Counted from the first letter of the stretch, positions 33,200 to 47,029 are shown. The stretch is DNA of 64,000 nt from Ashinkailepas kermadecensis (GCA_034440615.1 JAOTOM010004796.1:129001-193000); one strand, 5' to 3'. A program made the numbers and translations. The notes: generated by a model not told the origin, from the letters alone.

Positions 33200-36100
33200 C
33201 TATCGATCAACCCTCCCTGGAATACAAAAAACAAGCCCCCTACTCTTACAATGAATGTCTATGCCGTTTTTAAAGATGTTCAGTGTGTTGCTACTGACAA
33301 TGGTTCCTGGCAGCTGGTTCCAGTGTTCTACTACCCTGTTGGTGAAGAAAGACTGTCTTAACCTTGTCCTGCTGTGATTAACTTTAATTTTGAATTGATG
33401 ACCTCTAATTGCATCATTTCTGTTAAATTCAAACATTTCCCTGAGATATCCCTGTTCCTGACCATGAACAAATTTAAAAACCTCGATGAGATCTCCTCTC
33501 AGCCTTCTATATCTAAGTGAAAACATATTCAATTTCTTCAATCTTTCCTCATATGCCAGGTTGCCTATACCATTAACCATTTTTGTTGCCCTCTTTTGTA
33601 CTCTCTCTAAAAGCCAACAATATTTCTCATAACTAGGGGACCAAGCTTGGACACAGTATTCCAAATGTGGCCTGACATATGCACAGTAAAGCTTCCTGAT
33701 GACCTCCTCACTTTTGCATGACACATTCCTCTGTATTGCCCCAAGCATTCTTAGTGCCTTCTTCCTGGCTTCTTTGGTCTGTTCTGATACCACCAAATTT
33801 GTGTTCAAAATAACACCTAAGTCCTACTCCTGCTGAGTCACAGATAGTACTTGGCCACCCATCAAGTATGGAGCCTTCATATGCTGCCTACCTACATGCA
33901 TGACTTTGCACTTATCAAAATTAAACTTTATTTGCCATTTTTCGGACCACTTCACTAGCTCGTCTAAGTCTTTCTGCACCAAAACCTGCTCATTGTGCCC
34001 TGTTATTGCCCGAAAAATCTTCAAATCATCCGCAAATTTCAAAACCTTACTGCTTAGGCCACATTCAATGCTATTCACATATATAATGAACAATAGTGGC
34101 CCCAGTACCGACCCCTGGGGGACTCCACTAAGAACATTTTGCCATGATGACTTTGTACCATTTAGCAGCACTCTCTACTGTCTATCTGAAAGCCACAACT
34201 CTATCCATTTTAGGATGCTACCTGCAATACCATGGACCTGAAGCTGCATCATTAACCGTTTATGGGGTACCTTGTCAAAGGCCTTACTAAAGTCAAGATA
34301 TGCTACATCAACCTGATTTCCCTGATCAAATTGTTCTGTAGCAAAATTAAAAAAGTCCAAGAGATTTGTGAGACACGATCGCCCTTTTCTAAACCCATGT
34401 TGAGTATCTTGAATCAATCTGTTTCCTTCCAGAAAACTAACTATTCTATCCTTGATAATTGATTCGAGTACCTTGCAGACTAGGGATGTGAGACTTACTG
34501 GCCTATGGTTTTCAACTTTCCCTCTTTCTCCTTTCTTGAAAATAGGAACTACATTTGCCCTTTTCCAATCTGTTGGAATTTCATTTTGTGAAACTGATCT
34601 ACAAAATATTATACTAAGTGGAATTGCCAGTTCCTTTTCAGCTTCCCGCAATACCCTAGCATAAATTCCATCAGGTCCTGCTGCCTTGTTTGGCTTTATT
34701 TTTCTGATATAATTGAAAACAACATCACTATCAATGAAATCAACATCGTGTATCTGATCGCCTGTCACTGAACTGTGGTTCACGGTTGGCAGATTAGTCG
34801 CATCCTCCACTGTAAACACTGATTTAAACTGCTTGCTCAGCTCCTCAACCATCTCACCATCCTCACTCAATATAGTCCCATTTACTTCCAGTGGACCAAT
34901 TGTGCTTGAAACTTTACTTAGCTTGTAGAAGCTAAAGAACTTTTTACTGTCCCCATTACAGTTTCTAGCCAAATCCAATTCTTTTGCTCGCTTTGCTGCT
35001 CTGGTTTTCTGCTTCACAGCATCTCTAGCTTTTTGATACGACCTTAGATTTACGATATTTGAAGCTTCCTTAAATACTCTAAATGCATCTTTCTTAGCCG
35101 TAATTGCTTTCCTCAAATGTGATGTAAGCCATGCTGGCTTTCCTACCCCTCTTTTGCGCCTTTGCTTTTGGGGGACATGTCTAATCTGAATTTCCCTCAA
35201 ATAAGATTTGAACTTTTCCCACATTTCACAGGCATTTAAATCAAAGAATTCGTCTTCCCATTTTATGGCACTTAAAGCCTCTCTCATGCAGTCAAAGTCT
35301 GCCCTGTTAAAATTAGGAATATTTGCCAAATTATCCTTGATTGTCCCTGCTATTTGTGCCTTAAATCTCACTATGTTATTGTCACTTCTTCCCAGAGTTT
35401 CTCCTACAGTCAAGTCTTGAACTAAATGACATAAATCTGAGAAGACAAGGTCCAAGAATGAGCCCTGTCCGGTTGGTTCCGTTACAAACTGGTGTAAGAA
35501 CAAGTCCTCTTCAAGGCATTTCCTAAACAGTTTACATGATGGGGAGCCAACACCAACATTTTCATATCCTTTTAGATTAAAGTCACCAAGAATACTGGCA
35601 TTTCCTCTGAAAGTTTCTACTGATTTCCTCACAAATCACCTTATCGAGCTCCAGTTGCTGAGAATGTGGCAAGGTTCCTGATCGATGCAAAGCTCCTATC
35701 CTCAGTTTATTGCTGTTGCCTTTTCCCACAGCAACATGAAGGCAAATGGACTACACAGACACATTTTTTACCCTATCTGCTACTTTTTGAGAACTGTATA
35801 AGCTATTCACATAGAGCATTACACTATCCCCTTTCACTGCTGGACCCCTATTGCATGAAAACATATTGTATCCCTGGATCTCATAGTCCTGCAAGTTATC
35901 CACAAAATATCCCTCACTGACCCATGCCTCAGTAATGCAAACAAAATCTGGTTTCTCCTCAGCAACATAACACTTGAAGTCATCAAATTTGGATCCAATG
36001 CTCTGAGCATTAAGCATCATACACTTAACAAAAGTTCCATAACCCTCTTTGGCTTTTTCATGTTGAGTAGCTCTATCATCTCTGGATGAGCTATCACTCT

Positions 36101-36209
36101 GCCCCCTTGATCTACTGCTATCCCTATTTGCTGACTGTGAGGTTCTATTGCCTATGCTGTCACTATTGGCATATCCCTGAGATGACAATGCCACTACTTC
36201 CCTCCCCAC
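33200..36209 (-). pseudogene. LINE ORF2, endonuclease plus reverse transcriptase, broken
   Basis: The endonuclease part begins with LNAQSIGSKFDDF and ITEAWVSEGY and includes ILGDFN and SDNN (a variant of the usual SDH). The reverse transcriptase part shows HRPVSLTS, YLDFSKAFDKVPH (motif A), GVPQGSVLGPLLF (motif B) and FADDLK (motif C), then the CR1-type tail RPHLEYCVQAW and RYRRLRGDLIEVFKFVHG. The lesions are an in-frame TAG at 35751-35753, a frameshift near 35610, and TAGs at 34175-34177 (after LSDRQ) and 33824-33826 (before DLGVIL). The last three segments share one frame, so the RT half needs only two stops removed in evolution terms. It cannot make an intact protein as it stands. Confidence 0.88.
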
Positions 36210-36217
36210 CCCATTAT

Positions 36218-36832
36218 CTAGTTTCCCTGAAGGACATGTTCATATACTTTGCTCAACACTTGCACCCCCTTCTCGGAGAAGTGCAGGGCATCCCTCTAAT
36301 AGAGGTCCCATGAGCCATAAAACCTGCACCACTTGTCAACAAAGGTCAAACCTAACTCATTGCAGAGGCTACCTACCCTGGCATTGGCTACCAGTGCCCT
36401 AGAGCTCCACTCAGGGGAGACTCCAGCCCTAGGCAGAATAGCTGTCACAATAACTCTGCTATTGCTTTGCTTCAGTGTGGCCAGAAGGGCCCTGTAGTCC
36501 TGCAGCAGCTCCTCACTCCTAGCAGGACCTATGTTATTCACTCCTACCTGCACTACAACTGCACTAAACTGGTTCTCACTGGTGGCCTGTGCCACCACTG
36601 GGACCAGGTCTTTGACCTTGGCACCAGGCCTGGTGATGCACCTCCTGCCTCTACGACCTTTACAGAATACCCTATCTAAATGCCGCACACGAGAGTCTCC
36701 TACGACTAGCACTTTCTCCTTGCTGCTATCCTGGGGGCAGTCCTCCAATGCCTGGAATCTATTTGCTGTTACTACACCTGCCTGTTGAGCTGCTTGACTA
36801 GGTTTCCTCCCACTCTTGCCACCTTTACCCTG
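36218..36832 (-). pseudogene. LINE ORF1, SGNH/GDSL esterase-like, one internal stop
   Basis: The reading frame shows the esterase blocks in order: VLVVGDSRVRHLD (block with the nucleophile Ser), VQVGVNNIG (the G-x-N block), a long helix region, then DALHFSEKG (the Asp-x-x-His-like block). An in-frame TAG at 36296-36298 interrupts it just before this last block. Upstream the frame is open to a TAG at 36833-36835, where homology probably ends by 5' truncation. In CR1-group elements this protein is thought to help RNA or membrane interactions during retrotransposition; that is family knowledge, not seen here. Confidence 0.75.
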
Positions 36833-36838
36833 CTATGC

Positions 36839-39800
36839 TTGTATTATTCGATCATCCTTGGTAGCACCTTTTATTTGCCAATCGGATGATTGTTAATAGC
36901 CTGTTCCTGAATAGTTTCTGCTTTTTGAACTTGGAATAGTTCACTGAACTATTATTTTTGATGTATTCCTTAATTAATCAATTTTTAGCATTTACTAAAC
37001 GTTATATGCCCGTATATACCCATGGTGTGGGTGGCTTAGGCTTTGTACTAATTTCCTGGACGGAGAATTAAGTTTTAAAAATGCGTCAATATGAAGCTGA
37101 ATCGCATGGTAGAATATATGTAAGGCAGTATCCTGAGAGTTATAGTAGTATGGAAGTCACGGAAAATATGTCCGATAAACAAATTATATTGTTCCACGAG
37201 GCTAGTATTGAAACGCCACAATTTTCACAACTTTTCACGAATTTAGAGCACCTATGACATCACCGAGCGTTCCTCGAGGTTAAGGTTAGACGGCTCTGTG
37301 TCGAGGCTGCTTTTGGTGGCGATGAACGAGGACGTTTTATTCCGTGACTTATCGGTTTTTGTACTTTTTTTTGGCTTCGTATGAAACATCCTTGTTTGTT
37401 TTTTCAACCCGCTTTTCTACACAGAAATTGTCGCTTTGTCTGCATCCCCGACGTTGCTGGATGCAGCCGACCTTAGAGCCAAGAACCTGTGTCATTCAAA
37501 ATCGTTTATGATATCACTAGCCGTGAATTGAAGTGATGTTTTTTATGAGTGCCTTTGCATCGGCCATACCGGCATTCAGGCCTGTTTTGTCAGTATTGAA
37601 CTCCGTACTGTTGTATGAAAAGTATGCTGGTGTTTGCGGCGCATATCGTGCGTCAAGAGCATACAGAAATATTAATAACTGAAATACGAATTTGTTTTGA
37701 GTGCAGGACCCAATGGCCGGTTAATACTGATTGATACAATACATTTTTTTCACTGAAATTTAAGTATGATACTTTTTGGAATGCATGCATAAATTTGGAA
37801 GCGATGATGGACAAAAAGAAATAGCCAGTTCTCATGCTGCACACTTTTTTATCTAAATTAAAGTGCAGCACGAGTGCATTTTAAAGGACCCATAGCCTTC
37901 TTCTCCGTCACTTTTTCGGCTGGAAAATGCTTGATAAGCAGATGAACCACCGATATTTTTTTAGTTGCATTTCAAGCCATAGTTGAACCAAATTATTGTA
38001 ATTTTCGTTGGCTTCTTGGTTTGGAGAATCGCTTCCAGACGTTGTCTCAACTTCTTGTTTTAAGGGACCACACGTTCCCTTGAAATCTGAAGTGCTTTTT
38101 CACTTGTGAGCGAGGGCATAGTCATAGCGAGTGTAAGACCGTTTGTGTATGTCAATAATCCTTGCACTCGACCAAAGCCGACTGTTTCTCCTGCGAACTC
38201 TTGCTATTTTTTTCACCACATGCATTAGCTCCGAATTACTTCATTCATAATTTGATCAGTTCCTTTAAGCTGAATGCGTTTCAGCTTGATCACAATTTTC
38301 CCTTGAACTATGCGTTATTTGCTAGAAGGAGGTATTTTCTGGCGGCAGTTGACGGTGCCGTCGGGGTCGATCCCCATCGACGTAGTTACGCCACACCACA
38401 TGTACTATGTGCGCTGGCCGGTCGGCCGGCTCAAAACAATGCAGGATGAGGTACCGCTCAAAACCATGCAAAAACAGTGCAGTTATCAACGATATTGGCA
38501 TACACTGGCTGCAAAAGCTGTGAGACAGAAAAGACCTTGACACACCTTGCTAACTATGACATTTGATAACCAGGCATAGTGCACTTTAGTGCGAGATGCG
38601 TGCGCAATATTTAGCAAGGTGGGCGAATTTCAGGAAGGATGCAACGACTTCCAGCTGAAGCGAATTGTTTTTCAATGCGTGATCCAATTTCAGCTCTTGT
38701 GATACTATTTGCGATATTTGCGATCTGGTGATACTCCCATGCGAAATATAGCAGATGATCTCAGATATTGATGAAATATTCCCGACTGCTAGATTGTGTT
38801 TGGCGAATTGCTGAAGTTCCTGCATTTGAGCGGAAATAAACGCAACAAGGTTGTGTCTCCAGGGAGGGCAAAGATAGCCCATTCGAGGTGGAATTCAACC
38901 GTAATAGCGCCCATTGCTAATGAAAACAGACTATCCTATATGGCTTCCGCTTCAGAGGGTAATACCAGCTAGAATACAGCCAAGTACAACGAATTATTAT
39001 ACATTTAAGGGCACGCATCGAATCAGAACTTATATTTTATTCAGACTGAATAATTTTCATCGCTGTCTCATCACCATATATGACAAAAATTACACTGAAA
39101 TGAAGTTACAGAATTATGTAAATTGGGTAGGCTATGCTTACCCGGTTACTATTGAAAACAGACGCTGCGAGACACAACTCATCTGGCAAAGTATTTGACC
39201 AGTTCCAAAATCACACAGAAACAGATGTAACTGTGCAACAAGCTTTGGCTACACGTGCATCGTCTGCAGTGGAGTACTCCATTCCCAAGCGGAGGGAAAG
39301 GGCAATAGTATGTGCCACCGGCCCTGCCTCATCGCTCTTAACATCGGTGTACGCAAAAACATGAGAATCCACAACCACCATAAGCTGATTGGCGTGGATG
39401 TGCTCTTGTGGTGCTGTTTCTGGTTTCATGATCATGTGATAAGCCGAAAAGGTGTGAGGCACAGACCCAAATCAGTTGAACATGACCAGACCCGAAGAGA
39501 AGCTGATGAGCGGTGTGGAGGTGTGGTGTGAGTGGGTGGGGACAGAGCTCCAGGGATAGGGCTCCCAAGGCTTCGATTCCCATCATACTTGATTCCAATT
39601 TGCGATGCTTGTATGGGGACAACGTCAATTCGTGGTCGCCAATGGAGGGGGGGCGAAAGGGAGAGAAGGCACGCATCCGACTCTTCTGTGTACACTTATG
39701 GACGATATAGGTCTTCAAGGGTTCTCACGTGCTTCTGTGGTGCCTACCTACATGGAAACTTCAACGCATATTTAAGACAATGTGATAACGAAAGCAATCT

Positions 39801-40305
39801 GGCACCGCCTTCTGCTACTGTTCGATTCATTCTAGTGCGGGGCGAAAATTATAACCAATTGCTTCTATTATCATCGATGCCATTCAGAAGCACCAAACCA
39901 TGATTGTTTGTAGATGATGTGTGTCAAATGACACTCCCTACGGTGTGTCATGATAAGCTTGCGTCATCAATCTTGTGGGCTTGGTTTGTGGGCCATTATA
40001 TTATGCTCTGTGACACCACGTCAGCTCGCGTTGATTCATGGCAAGTATCATCTCTGCCAGCAATATATTGCCAATGATTGGTCACTTCAGATTATCCATC
40101 CTGCAATTGCAGAACAAACAGGGCGTCAATGTCGCCAGCAGCAAAACCCTGGCCGGATGTGGTGATGTTCTCCTGCGAACACTGCAGTCACCGTTGATAT
40201 TGGCATTGCACGTGGCGCCGATCTGCTGCGCCGCAGTGCTCGGGAGACTGCCACAGCGGGCAAGACAGTATCCCGCGTAAACCCTCCCAGGCACCGAGAG
40301 CCGCG
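36839..40305. other. No gene supported
   Basis: AT-rich, mostly unique DNA. Open frames are below 130 codons and unrecognised. A G-run lies at about 39645-39653. No RNA gene or promoter was recognised. Confidence 0.45.
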
Positions 40306-40432
40306 CCGTCGGCGGGAGGCACAACTGGCGGGAGGCACAACAACTGGCGGGAAGCACAACAACTGGCGGGAGGCACAACAACTGGCGGGAGGCACAACAA
40401 CTGGCGGGAGGCACAACAACTGGCGGGCACCA
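40306..40432. repeat. 19-bp minisatellite, about 6 copies
   Basis: The unit is AACTGGCGGGAGGCACAAC at 19-base steps (40325, 40344, 40363, 40382, 40401, 40420). The minus-strand frames of Cys/Pro/Val repeats are artefacts. Confidence 0.95.
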
Positions 40433-41200
40433 CAACGCGGCCGAACCGGGTCGTAAACTGGCATGGCCGACAACCTCTGATCCACCTGCACGGCATCAAT
40501 GGCTCCCCGTATCGCATCATCTCACGTGCCACAATCGCTGGCTCTCGGCCTGCAGGCAGAGACCTACAGCAGACCGGCCGCCGTCCAGCCTCGAAAACCG
40601 CCGCCGATCATTTGTTTGCCGTGCGCTGGGTTCGTCCCGTCCGACCGCGTCGAGACTGTACAGCTAGGTGATGGCTTCATCTGGTTGGTGCCTGTCTGCC
40701 ACGGGCAGCCCCAGCGACTAATGGCGGGGCAGCACCAGACGCGCCTCGGGTCGCTTCTTCCAACAGTGTCCACACACGGTCAGGGGATGACGTGCAAGCG
40801 CCGAACACACGTGACACGTCTTTTTTCGATCAACTCCAACAAAGGTGCGACTCCTGATTCTTGGATGAGACACGCTGGATCTATGCAGCCAGGTTGGTAG
40901 CTTCATTGGCCGAAGTACATGATCAGTGAAATATGTTCCCCGCGGATGGGTCGCAACACTGTAGTTGTAGCTCGAGTTCGGAGACATGAGATTTATGGCC
41001 TTATCCGTGGCATTGGCCACATACGGAACCAAGAGGTCGCTCCAGACGTTTGCAAGAATAGCAATAGAAGAGGTTTGAAATAATGCTTGAATAATTAACA
41101 GCCGGAACATTCTCCTCCGAGCAAACATATAATGAACTGTCCTTCACACGCTGCGAAGGAGTTCAAACCCCGTAAGTCACAGGAGAAGCGGAAGGAATGC
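40433..41200. other. No gene supported
   Basis: A 133-codon frame (40499-40900, plus) has no recognised domain. No other feature is supported. Confidence 0.4.
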
Positions 41201-41205
41201 GGCAG

Positions 41206-41430
41206 CATATATAAGGGGTTTGTGTTCGCTCGAAGTGTTCCTTTGTTGTGTCGCCTGCTTCTCCCCTGCGTGCTGCCGCCGCCCTCGGCTGAACGTGTCG
41301 GCGATCGTGACCGGCCGGCGTGTGACCCATGCCCGCGGGCGGCGGTGACCTGACCGGTCACGTGACCTCTGGCCGGTCGCGTGGGTCACCCTGGCGGAGC
41401 GCGGCGGGGCCGCCAGCGGGTCTGGTCTGA
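41206..41430 (+). promoter_or_regulatory. Possible TATA promoter next to a CpG-rich patch
   Basis: CATATATAAGGGG at 41206-41218 is a good TATA-box context and is followed within about 60 bases by a CpG-rich block up to 41430. No convincing coding exon follows, so this is only a suggestion from composition. Confidence 0.25.
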
Positions 41431-42555
41431 GACACGGACCGGAGCTGGCGTGTACACTGATCACGCGCTGAGAGTGCTTGTCCCTGGTCACCACTGACCG
41501 GTGGCGGCAGATGTCTGACAGATTTTCTGCGAAGCATTTGACAGTTTATTTGGTTATTCGATCGGCACACCTACACATAACACACTTAAAAAAGGACCGC
41601 ATGTGCATCCCCCAGCGCGAATGTTTGTAATGAGGACGATACTGGACGATGTATGACGATATATTGACGATATAATGAGGACGATACAACATGAATAAGC
41701 AGTTGCATGCTTCTTTATCATAGTGCTGGTCTTGGACCATGGGAATATCCGATCATTAATTTGAACCAACTGACACCTGGACATAGCGTGTGGTGGGTGG
41801 AAGGGGGCGCCTGACCTATGTGGAGATTCGGAGCCGATGACCAAGCGTTTCTTTGTGATCTGCGAATGTCAAGCCATGGCATATGAAGGGAAATAGTTGC
41901 GTGGCCAAGATGAAATATTAGTTCCTTGGCCATAGTGAGAGATATGGAAAATATTCGCGCCTGCTGCTTTTGATGTTGCAGCAGATCATCACGCTGATCC
42001 TTCTGAAGTACGATGTATGTATATTCATACGTGATGCACCATGCCTGAGAGTATGGACAATCTGGAAGATTATACCATTTCCCCGGGCCACAGGCTGCAT
42101 TTTCTATCTTCTTGGTAGTGTTCTAGCCAGAGGGATTAACCCCTAGCGCGACGTCCCTTTGAGAAGGACTGATCACAAGATCCTCATCAAAAAGGCTGAA
42201 TATTTTGCCCATCTGAAAGCAAAGGCACAAAAGATGTTGCATGGAAGGGTTCAAGCACAACGATTGCACTCAATGCCAACAAAATAAACAAAAACCATTG
42301 TTTGCAACAACGTTGCAAAATATCGCTTTGTTTTTATAGCTTTCAACGCCAAATGATTGATTGAAACCACCTCAACCCCTCTTCTGTGTTAGCTTTTGAT
42401 AGAAAGCTTCAAATCTGGTCAAAGAATGTGATAAATGTACATCGTATTAACCCGGAAAGGATTAACTGTTAATTGACCGGAAAGAACCCAGTGGCGAGTA
42501 TTCATTCACTATTCCTGGTCTGTGGGAGAGAAGTGGGCAAAGTTTTCTGAGTTCG
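41431..42555. other. No gene supported
   Basis: Unique AT-rich DNA. A GACGATAT/GACGATAC phrase is repeated four times at 41637-41690. Nothing else is supported. Confidence 0.45.
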
Positions 42556-42559
42556 CCAG

Positions 42560-42650
42560 TGACTGGGTGAGGCCGCCTGATTGACTGGGTGGGTGACTGA
42601 CTGAGTGACTGGGTGGCTGGATTTCTTAGCCCGGCATTGACTGGGTGAGA
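42560..42650. repeat. GACTGGGTGA short repeat
   Basis: GACTGGGTGA and variants (GACTGAGTGA, GATTGACTGGGTGG) recur about seven times. Confidence 0.7.
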
Positions 42651-43279
42651 CCGTTTTTTTGTTTGTCTATTCTCCTCCGTGACGAACGTGTCGCGGTATT
42701 TCAGATATCAATACAGATATTGAGCTGATATCGTTAGTGCTTCTTCTTGCATCAAGTATGCACGCCGTGACGAAAGACAAAGTTCCTGGTCACCATGAGT
42801 GACCTGTAATTAGAAGCACAGTGGCTTCATTCTTCATGAGTTTCGGCTTTAGAAAAGTAAGCGTAGCAAATTGTCCAAAATTACAGTGATGTATAGGATG
42901 TCGTTCGATCTGTCAAATTATGCCTCGACATGAAACTGATATCTGCCAATTTATAAATAACTGGTCGGCATAAATATGCAAAACGGCCGACTAAAATGTC
43001 ACTTTCCATACTTTTATCAAGCTAAAAAGCTGTAATTTATGCTACAACACCGGACATGTGCATATCCACTGTGCAGCAAAGTCTCCGTTAATTTTATTAA
43101 CAATTCACTGAGTTATGACTCTTCAAGTGTAACAAAGTATTGGCGAGGGCAGGTAAGCGGCAGTGGTCTCCGCGGCCGCGCGAACGGCACTCGTTGGGCC
43201 TCCGCTCACGTGACCGAAGGCGGTCAAATAACAACTACCCATACAGCACGCTTCATTTGATGTCATCATTTTTGTTACA

Positions 43280-44240
43280 AACATTCTACCCCGTGCTGTT
43301 GTATTCCATGCCACTAGCATGGCGACCAGAACAGGTAGCTCGCATAGGTGTTTAGCCTTGGTCTGTGACATTATTTTTGACTTTACATTGGCTGAAGTTG
43401 CACGGCAAGGGCTATCGATTGCCCTATGAATCTCTTAAATCCACCCGGTAGTTTCTGAGATGCAAATATTTTAAGAGCTTGTCCACAGGTGGCCTGCATC
43501 TGTGACGTTTGGGAACAAAATACGAACATAGCCTTCAGTAACGCACACTTCACTATATTTCGTTATGTGGATAAATTTTCCACCCTGTGCTGCTTTATTC
43601 CGTGCCACTAGCAATACGATCAGAAGTGTTAGAAGTCAGGAGTAAAAAAGTGTCCCGTTTATATGTCTGACCTTGACCTGTGGCCTTATTTTCGATCTGA
43701 AACGAAAGCCTTACATAGCATGAGGTTACACGACAGAGGGCTATCGATTGTCCTTTCAATGGTTGAAATCGGCTGGCTCGCAGGTTTTGGTGATAGACAC
43801 GGAGGGTCGGAGGCGGAGCTGCGAAAACTCACCCCACCAATCAATGTTGTGAGGCTAGTCTCCGACATATTCCGGCAGACGAGGGAGCATGTCGCGCGGC
43901 CAGCTCTTCTGAATCGTGAACTGACGAATTTCATCCCGGCATAAAAATGACTATGTCAGATGTGATAGGGCAATGGACAACCTAACAACCTGTTTACACA
44001 TGTCGTTGACTTTTCCGGGGTCATCCAAGATTGACCAAGCATGACTTCAGATGACCTTTTTGTACCATGAGTCGCTCTGCAATATATTTGAGCTCCGAGG
44101 ACCAAAACTGAATGTGGTCTCCGTTTGTACTCCCTACGTACAAGAAAATCGCGATGTCAGGCAATATTGGAAGTTTCTAGGACAAAGTCAACGTTTCAAC
44201 ATAACCTGACCCTTGACCTATGGGCCAAATGGTACACCTC
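43280..44240. repeat. Degenerate ~300-bp tandem repeat with TGACCT motifs
   Basis: CCGTGCTGTTGTATTCCATG (43291 region) recurs as CTGTGCTGCTTTATTCCGTG (43585 region), and GGGCTATCGATTGCCC recurs as GGGCTATCGATTGTCC about 330 bases on. A third partial unit with TTGACCTATGGGCC is at 44214-44228. This looks like old satellite-like DNA; frames inside it are not supported as genes. Confidence 0.6.
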
Positions 44241-46440
44241 CCACATCGTTAGTGTCCTACTTATCATGCTATTGTGACAAAATGTTGCAAGAAAGTTCGG
44301 CTAAACATTTGAGGCGCGAGCATGCTACAGTTTTTGCACAGGCAAGAGTTCAAAGTGAAAATTTCCATTTCTGCGAGCCTATATCCCTCACAGTGCGGCA
44401 GATTTCTCTACTTCTCGCAGTGCGTAAGTGCGTCAACCCCGCCCATCCCACTGGCGCTTGTTCAAAGACAGATGCGGTAATCGGCATGATGGATCTCCAT
44501 GCTTGGGCTTTCAGATTTACCCGACATAATTTGATCTACCTCTCTTAATTGAACTTGCAGGTCAGATCAAACATATTGATGTCGGCGTGCAGTCAGTTTT
44601 CTTCGCCGTTGGTTTCTGACTGTGATCGTGAAACTAATGCAATTTCGACCTGCAATGTTGATAACATGCAAACTGAAGACTTAACCTAACACACGTGCAA
44701 AGGTCCCTGATCAGATGATTGCCAAGTACGCTGAGATATGTGATGAACTGCTGACGCCGGTAATTTTTAAGCAGCTTTTTGTTCTCAGGAAACGGTAATG
44801 GGTGTTGCCAATGCAAACCAAATGTTTCCCATTTCTCAGCAAATTTTGTGGAATGCAAAATGTTCAATTTTGTTTGAAACTTCCCCAAAAGTTATCTTTT
44901 TTAATCCACAGTTTCCAATCAAAGATAGAGACACTAATGACATCAGAAATGAAATTGGGGTACAACGGTACAGCGATTTAACCATTTGTACTTCACAATA
45001 TCCGTATTTTATACTCCAGAGCGTCGCGATAGCTGTACTCTTGGGACGCTTCCGGTGAAATATCGATGACCTGATCTAACAGGGACTTGAAACGTGGAAT
45101 ACTACTAAAAGACACAATGTGTCATTATGTATGCTTTATTTGTTAACATAATTATTCTGCCACCATGCTTTGCCCCAGAAAACATATTTCCTGCTTATAC
45201 CGCTGCTATAAAATCGCATTGAGATGAGGCCCTAGCACTGAGATCTTAACATCCTGGAGTACTATTTCCGCACAGGATGTGCTCACCTATTGTCTGAAAG
45301 TGGGCCCAAGTTCAAAGCGATATCCTAAGCGGTTGAGAAGTTATATCGCATAACAGCCTCAAGGGAGCCAAACTTGCGTACCACGCTGCCAAGGTTAAGC
45401 CGATCTAGAAGGTCGACAAGCAGCACCAACTATGGAAATGAATCATCAAATGGGAGATCTCGTCACGTGCAACACACGGTTTCGCTTCATGCCACCAGCA
45501 CCCTCCTGTTGAAAATATGCGGGGGATGGGACGCAACAAGCCCTTGCATGAGGAAGATGGCGAAATGTCGTGCACGGGGCAGGCGTCGAGTTTTAAAGCA
45601 AATATTTCATCACTTCAGCAATAATTAAAATACCGTCAATGCGCGAATTGTGTGTAATCGAATGCGAAGATGACGACACAGATTCCACCAGTGTGAGTCA
45701 GCGAACACTGCAGCAGCACCTGGCACGATTTGTTTGCCTCGCGTCGAGCTGCAGTGACGATTGCGATGGTTGGAGAGAAAATGATCGCGCTTCGAGGCTG
45801 TGCGGAAAATGTACGTATTGTGTGCTCCGTTATTTTGTGGGTGATAGTCAGCGCTTGCTGAGCATGCGAAGCCGACTACATGCATGGTGGCGGCCCTATC
45901 CACACCCGGGCGAGATCGGTTCCGGGCTTCACTCTGCGACGGTTTATGCGCATGTAAACTTAGCTCTTTCGAGTTCGTAGATGTGCCAACTCATTCTGCA
46001 GCGCATGTTCTTGATAGGGTCTTGTAATGGTAACACTATCCGACAGGCTAGTGACAACTGAGTTAGCGGAAGCGCACCACAATTCATTCAGTGTAATTGC
46101 ATGGCATCAGATTTCGAAGCGCGCCCGTACGCCGACGGTGAACTAATGCCGACGTATTCGTGCCGCCCGATGTTTCATCACTGTTGCTGCAGATTGTAGC
46201 CTGGAGCACCTAAGCGTGCATGCAAATAAAAACAGCACGTCACGTTGGCCATGTTGACGAAGACGATATATTGCCACATAAATCAAGAGAGTAAATTATT
46301 AAGGCAGACATTTCGCCGACGATATTGTCCACGGCGCCGGTTACATGGACTATCATAAATTACCGTCCGGTCTCAGCTTGTAGTGGCGAGACCTGATACA
46401 GGCTGCAAGCTGACACTGGCTGTCCATGCTTATCTGCAAT
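44241..46440. other. No gene supported; two weak frames
   Basis: Frames 44213-44548 and 45639-45980 (both plus, about 112 codons) have non-repetitive composition. The second is Cys-rich (CVIECEDDDTDS, CGKCTYCV), but no family is recognised and no splice or promoter signals point to them. Confidence 0.35.
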
Positions 46441-46445
46441 TACGA

Positions 46446-46995
46446 ACCGGCTACTGGCCGTCCATTGAGCTGGCTACTGACCGCCGACTCGGCTGGCTAC
46501 TGACTTGCTACAGGGCTAGCTACTGGTCGTCCACTGAGCTGGCTACTGGCCGCCAACTCGGCTGGCTACTGACTTGCCAGAGGGCTAGCTACTGGCTGTC
46601 CAATGAGCTGGCTACTGGCCGCCAACTCGGCTGGCTACTGACTTGCCACAGGGCTAGCTACTGGCCGTCCACTGAGCTGGCTACTAGCCGCCAACTCGGC
46701 TGGCTACTGACTTGCCACAGGGCTAGCTACTGGCCGTCCACTGAGCTGGCTACTGGCCGCCAACTCGGCTGGCTACTGACTTGCCGCAGGGCTGGCTACT
46801 GGCCGTCCACTGAGCTGGCTACTGGCCGCCAACTCGGCTGGCTACTGACTTGCCACAGGGCTAGCTACTGGCCGTCCACTGAGCTCGCTACTGGCCGCCA
46901 ACTCGGCTGGCTACTGGCTTGCCAGAGGGCTAGCTACTGGCCGTCCACTGAGCTGGCTACTGACCGCCTACATGACTATCTACTGGTCGTCCACT
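46446..46995. repeat. 69-bp minisatellite, 8 copies
   Basis: CTGGCCGTCC recurs at exact 69-base steps from 46454 to about 46937; each unit is itself built of three GGCTACTGnC-like subunits of about 23 bases. Since 69 is 23 codons, a 204-codon frame (46383-46997) stays open; it is most likely an artefact. Confidence 0.95.
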
Positions 46996-47029
46996 GAGCG
47001 AGCTACTAGACGTCTACTGAGCTGGCTAC

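Larger units (their letters stand above)
33110..36838 (-). mobile_element. CR1-like LINE, nearly full length, inactivated
   Basis: On the minus strand an ORF1 with an SGNH-type esterase domain is followed by an ORF2 with an apurinic-type endonuclease and a reverse transcriptase, the layout of CR1-group non-LTR retrotransposons. The coding parts cover 36832 down to 33200; the short 3' part runs to about 33110, where the 26-bp array begins. The 5' end near 36838 looks truncated. There are few stops and frameshifts, so insertion was fairly recent. No target-site duplication could be defined. Confidence 0.85.

Noticed and set aside
46383..46997. 204-codon frame rich in YWPSTELATGRQLGW
   Set aside because: A repeat protein cannot be fully excluded, but the frame begins only just before the array, ends just after it, and has no promoter or homologue that I recognise.
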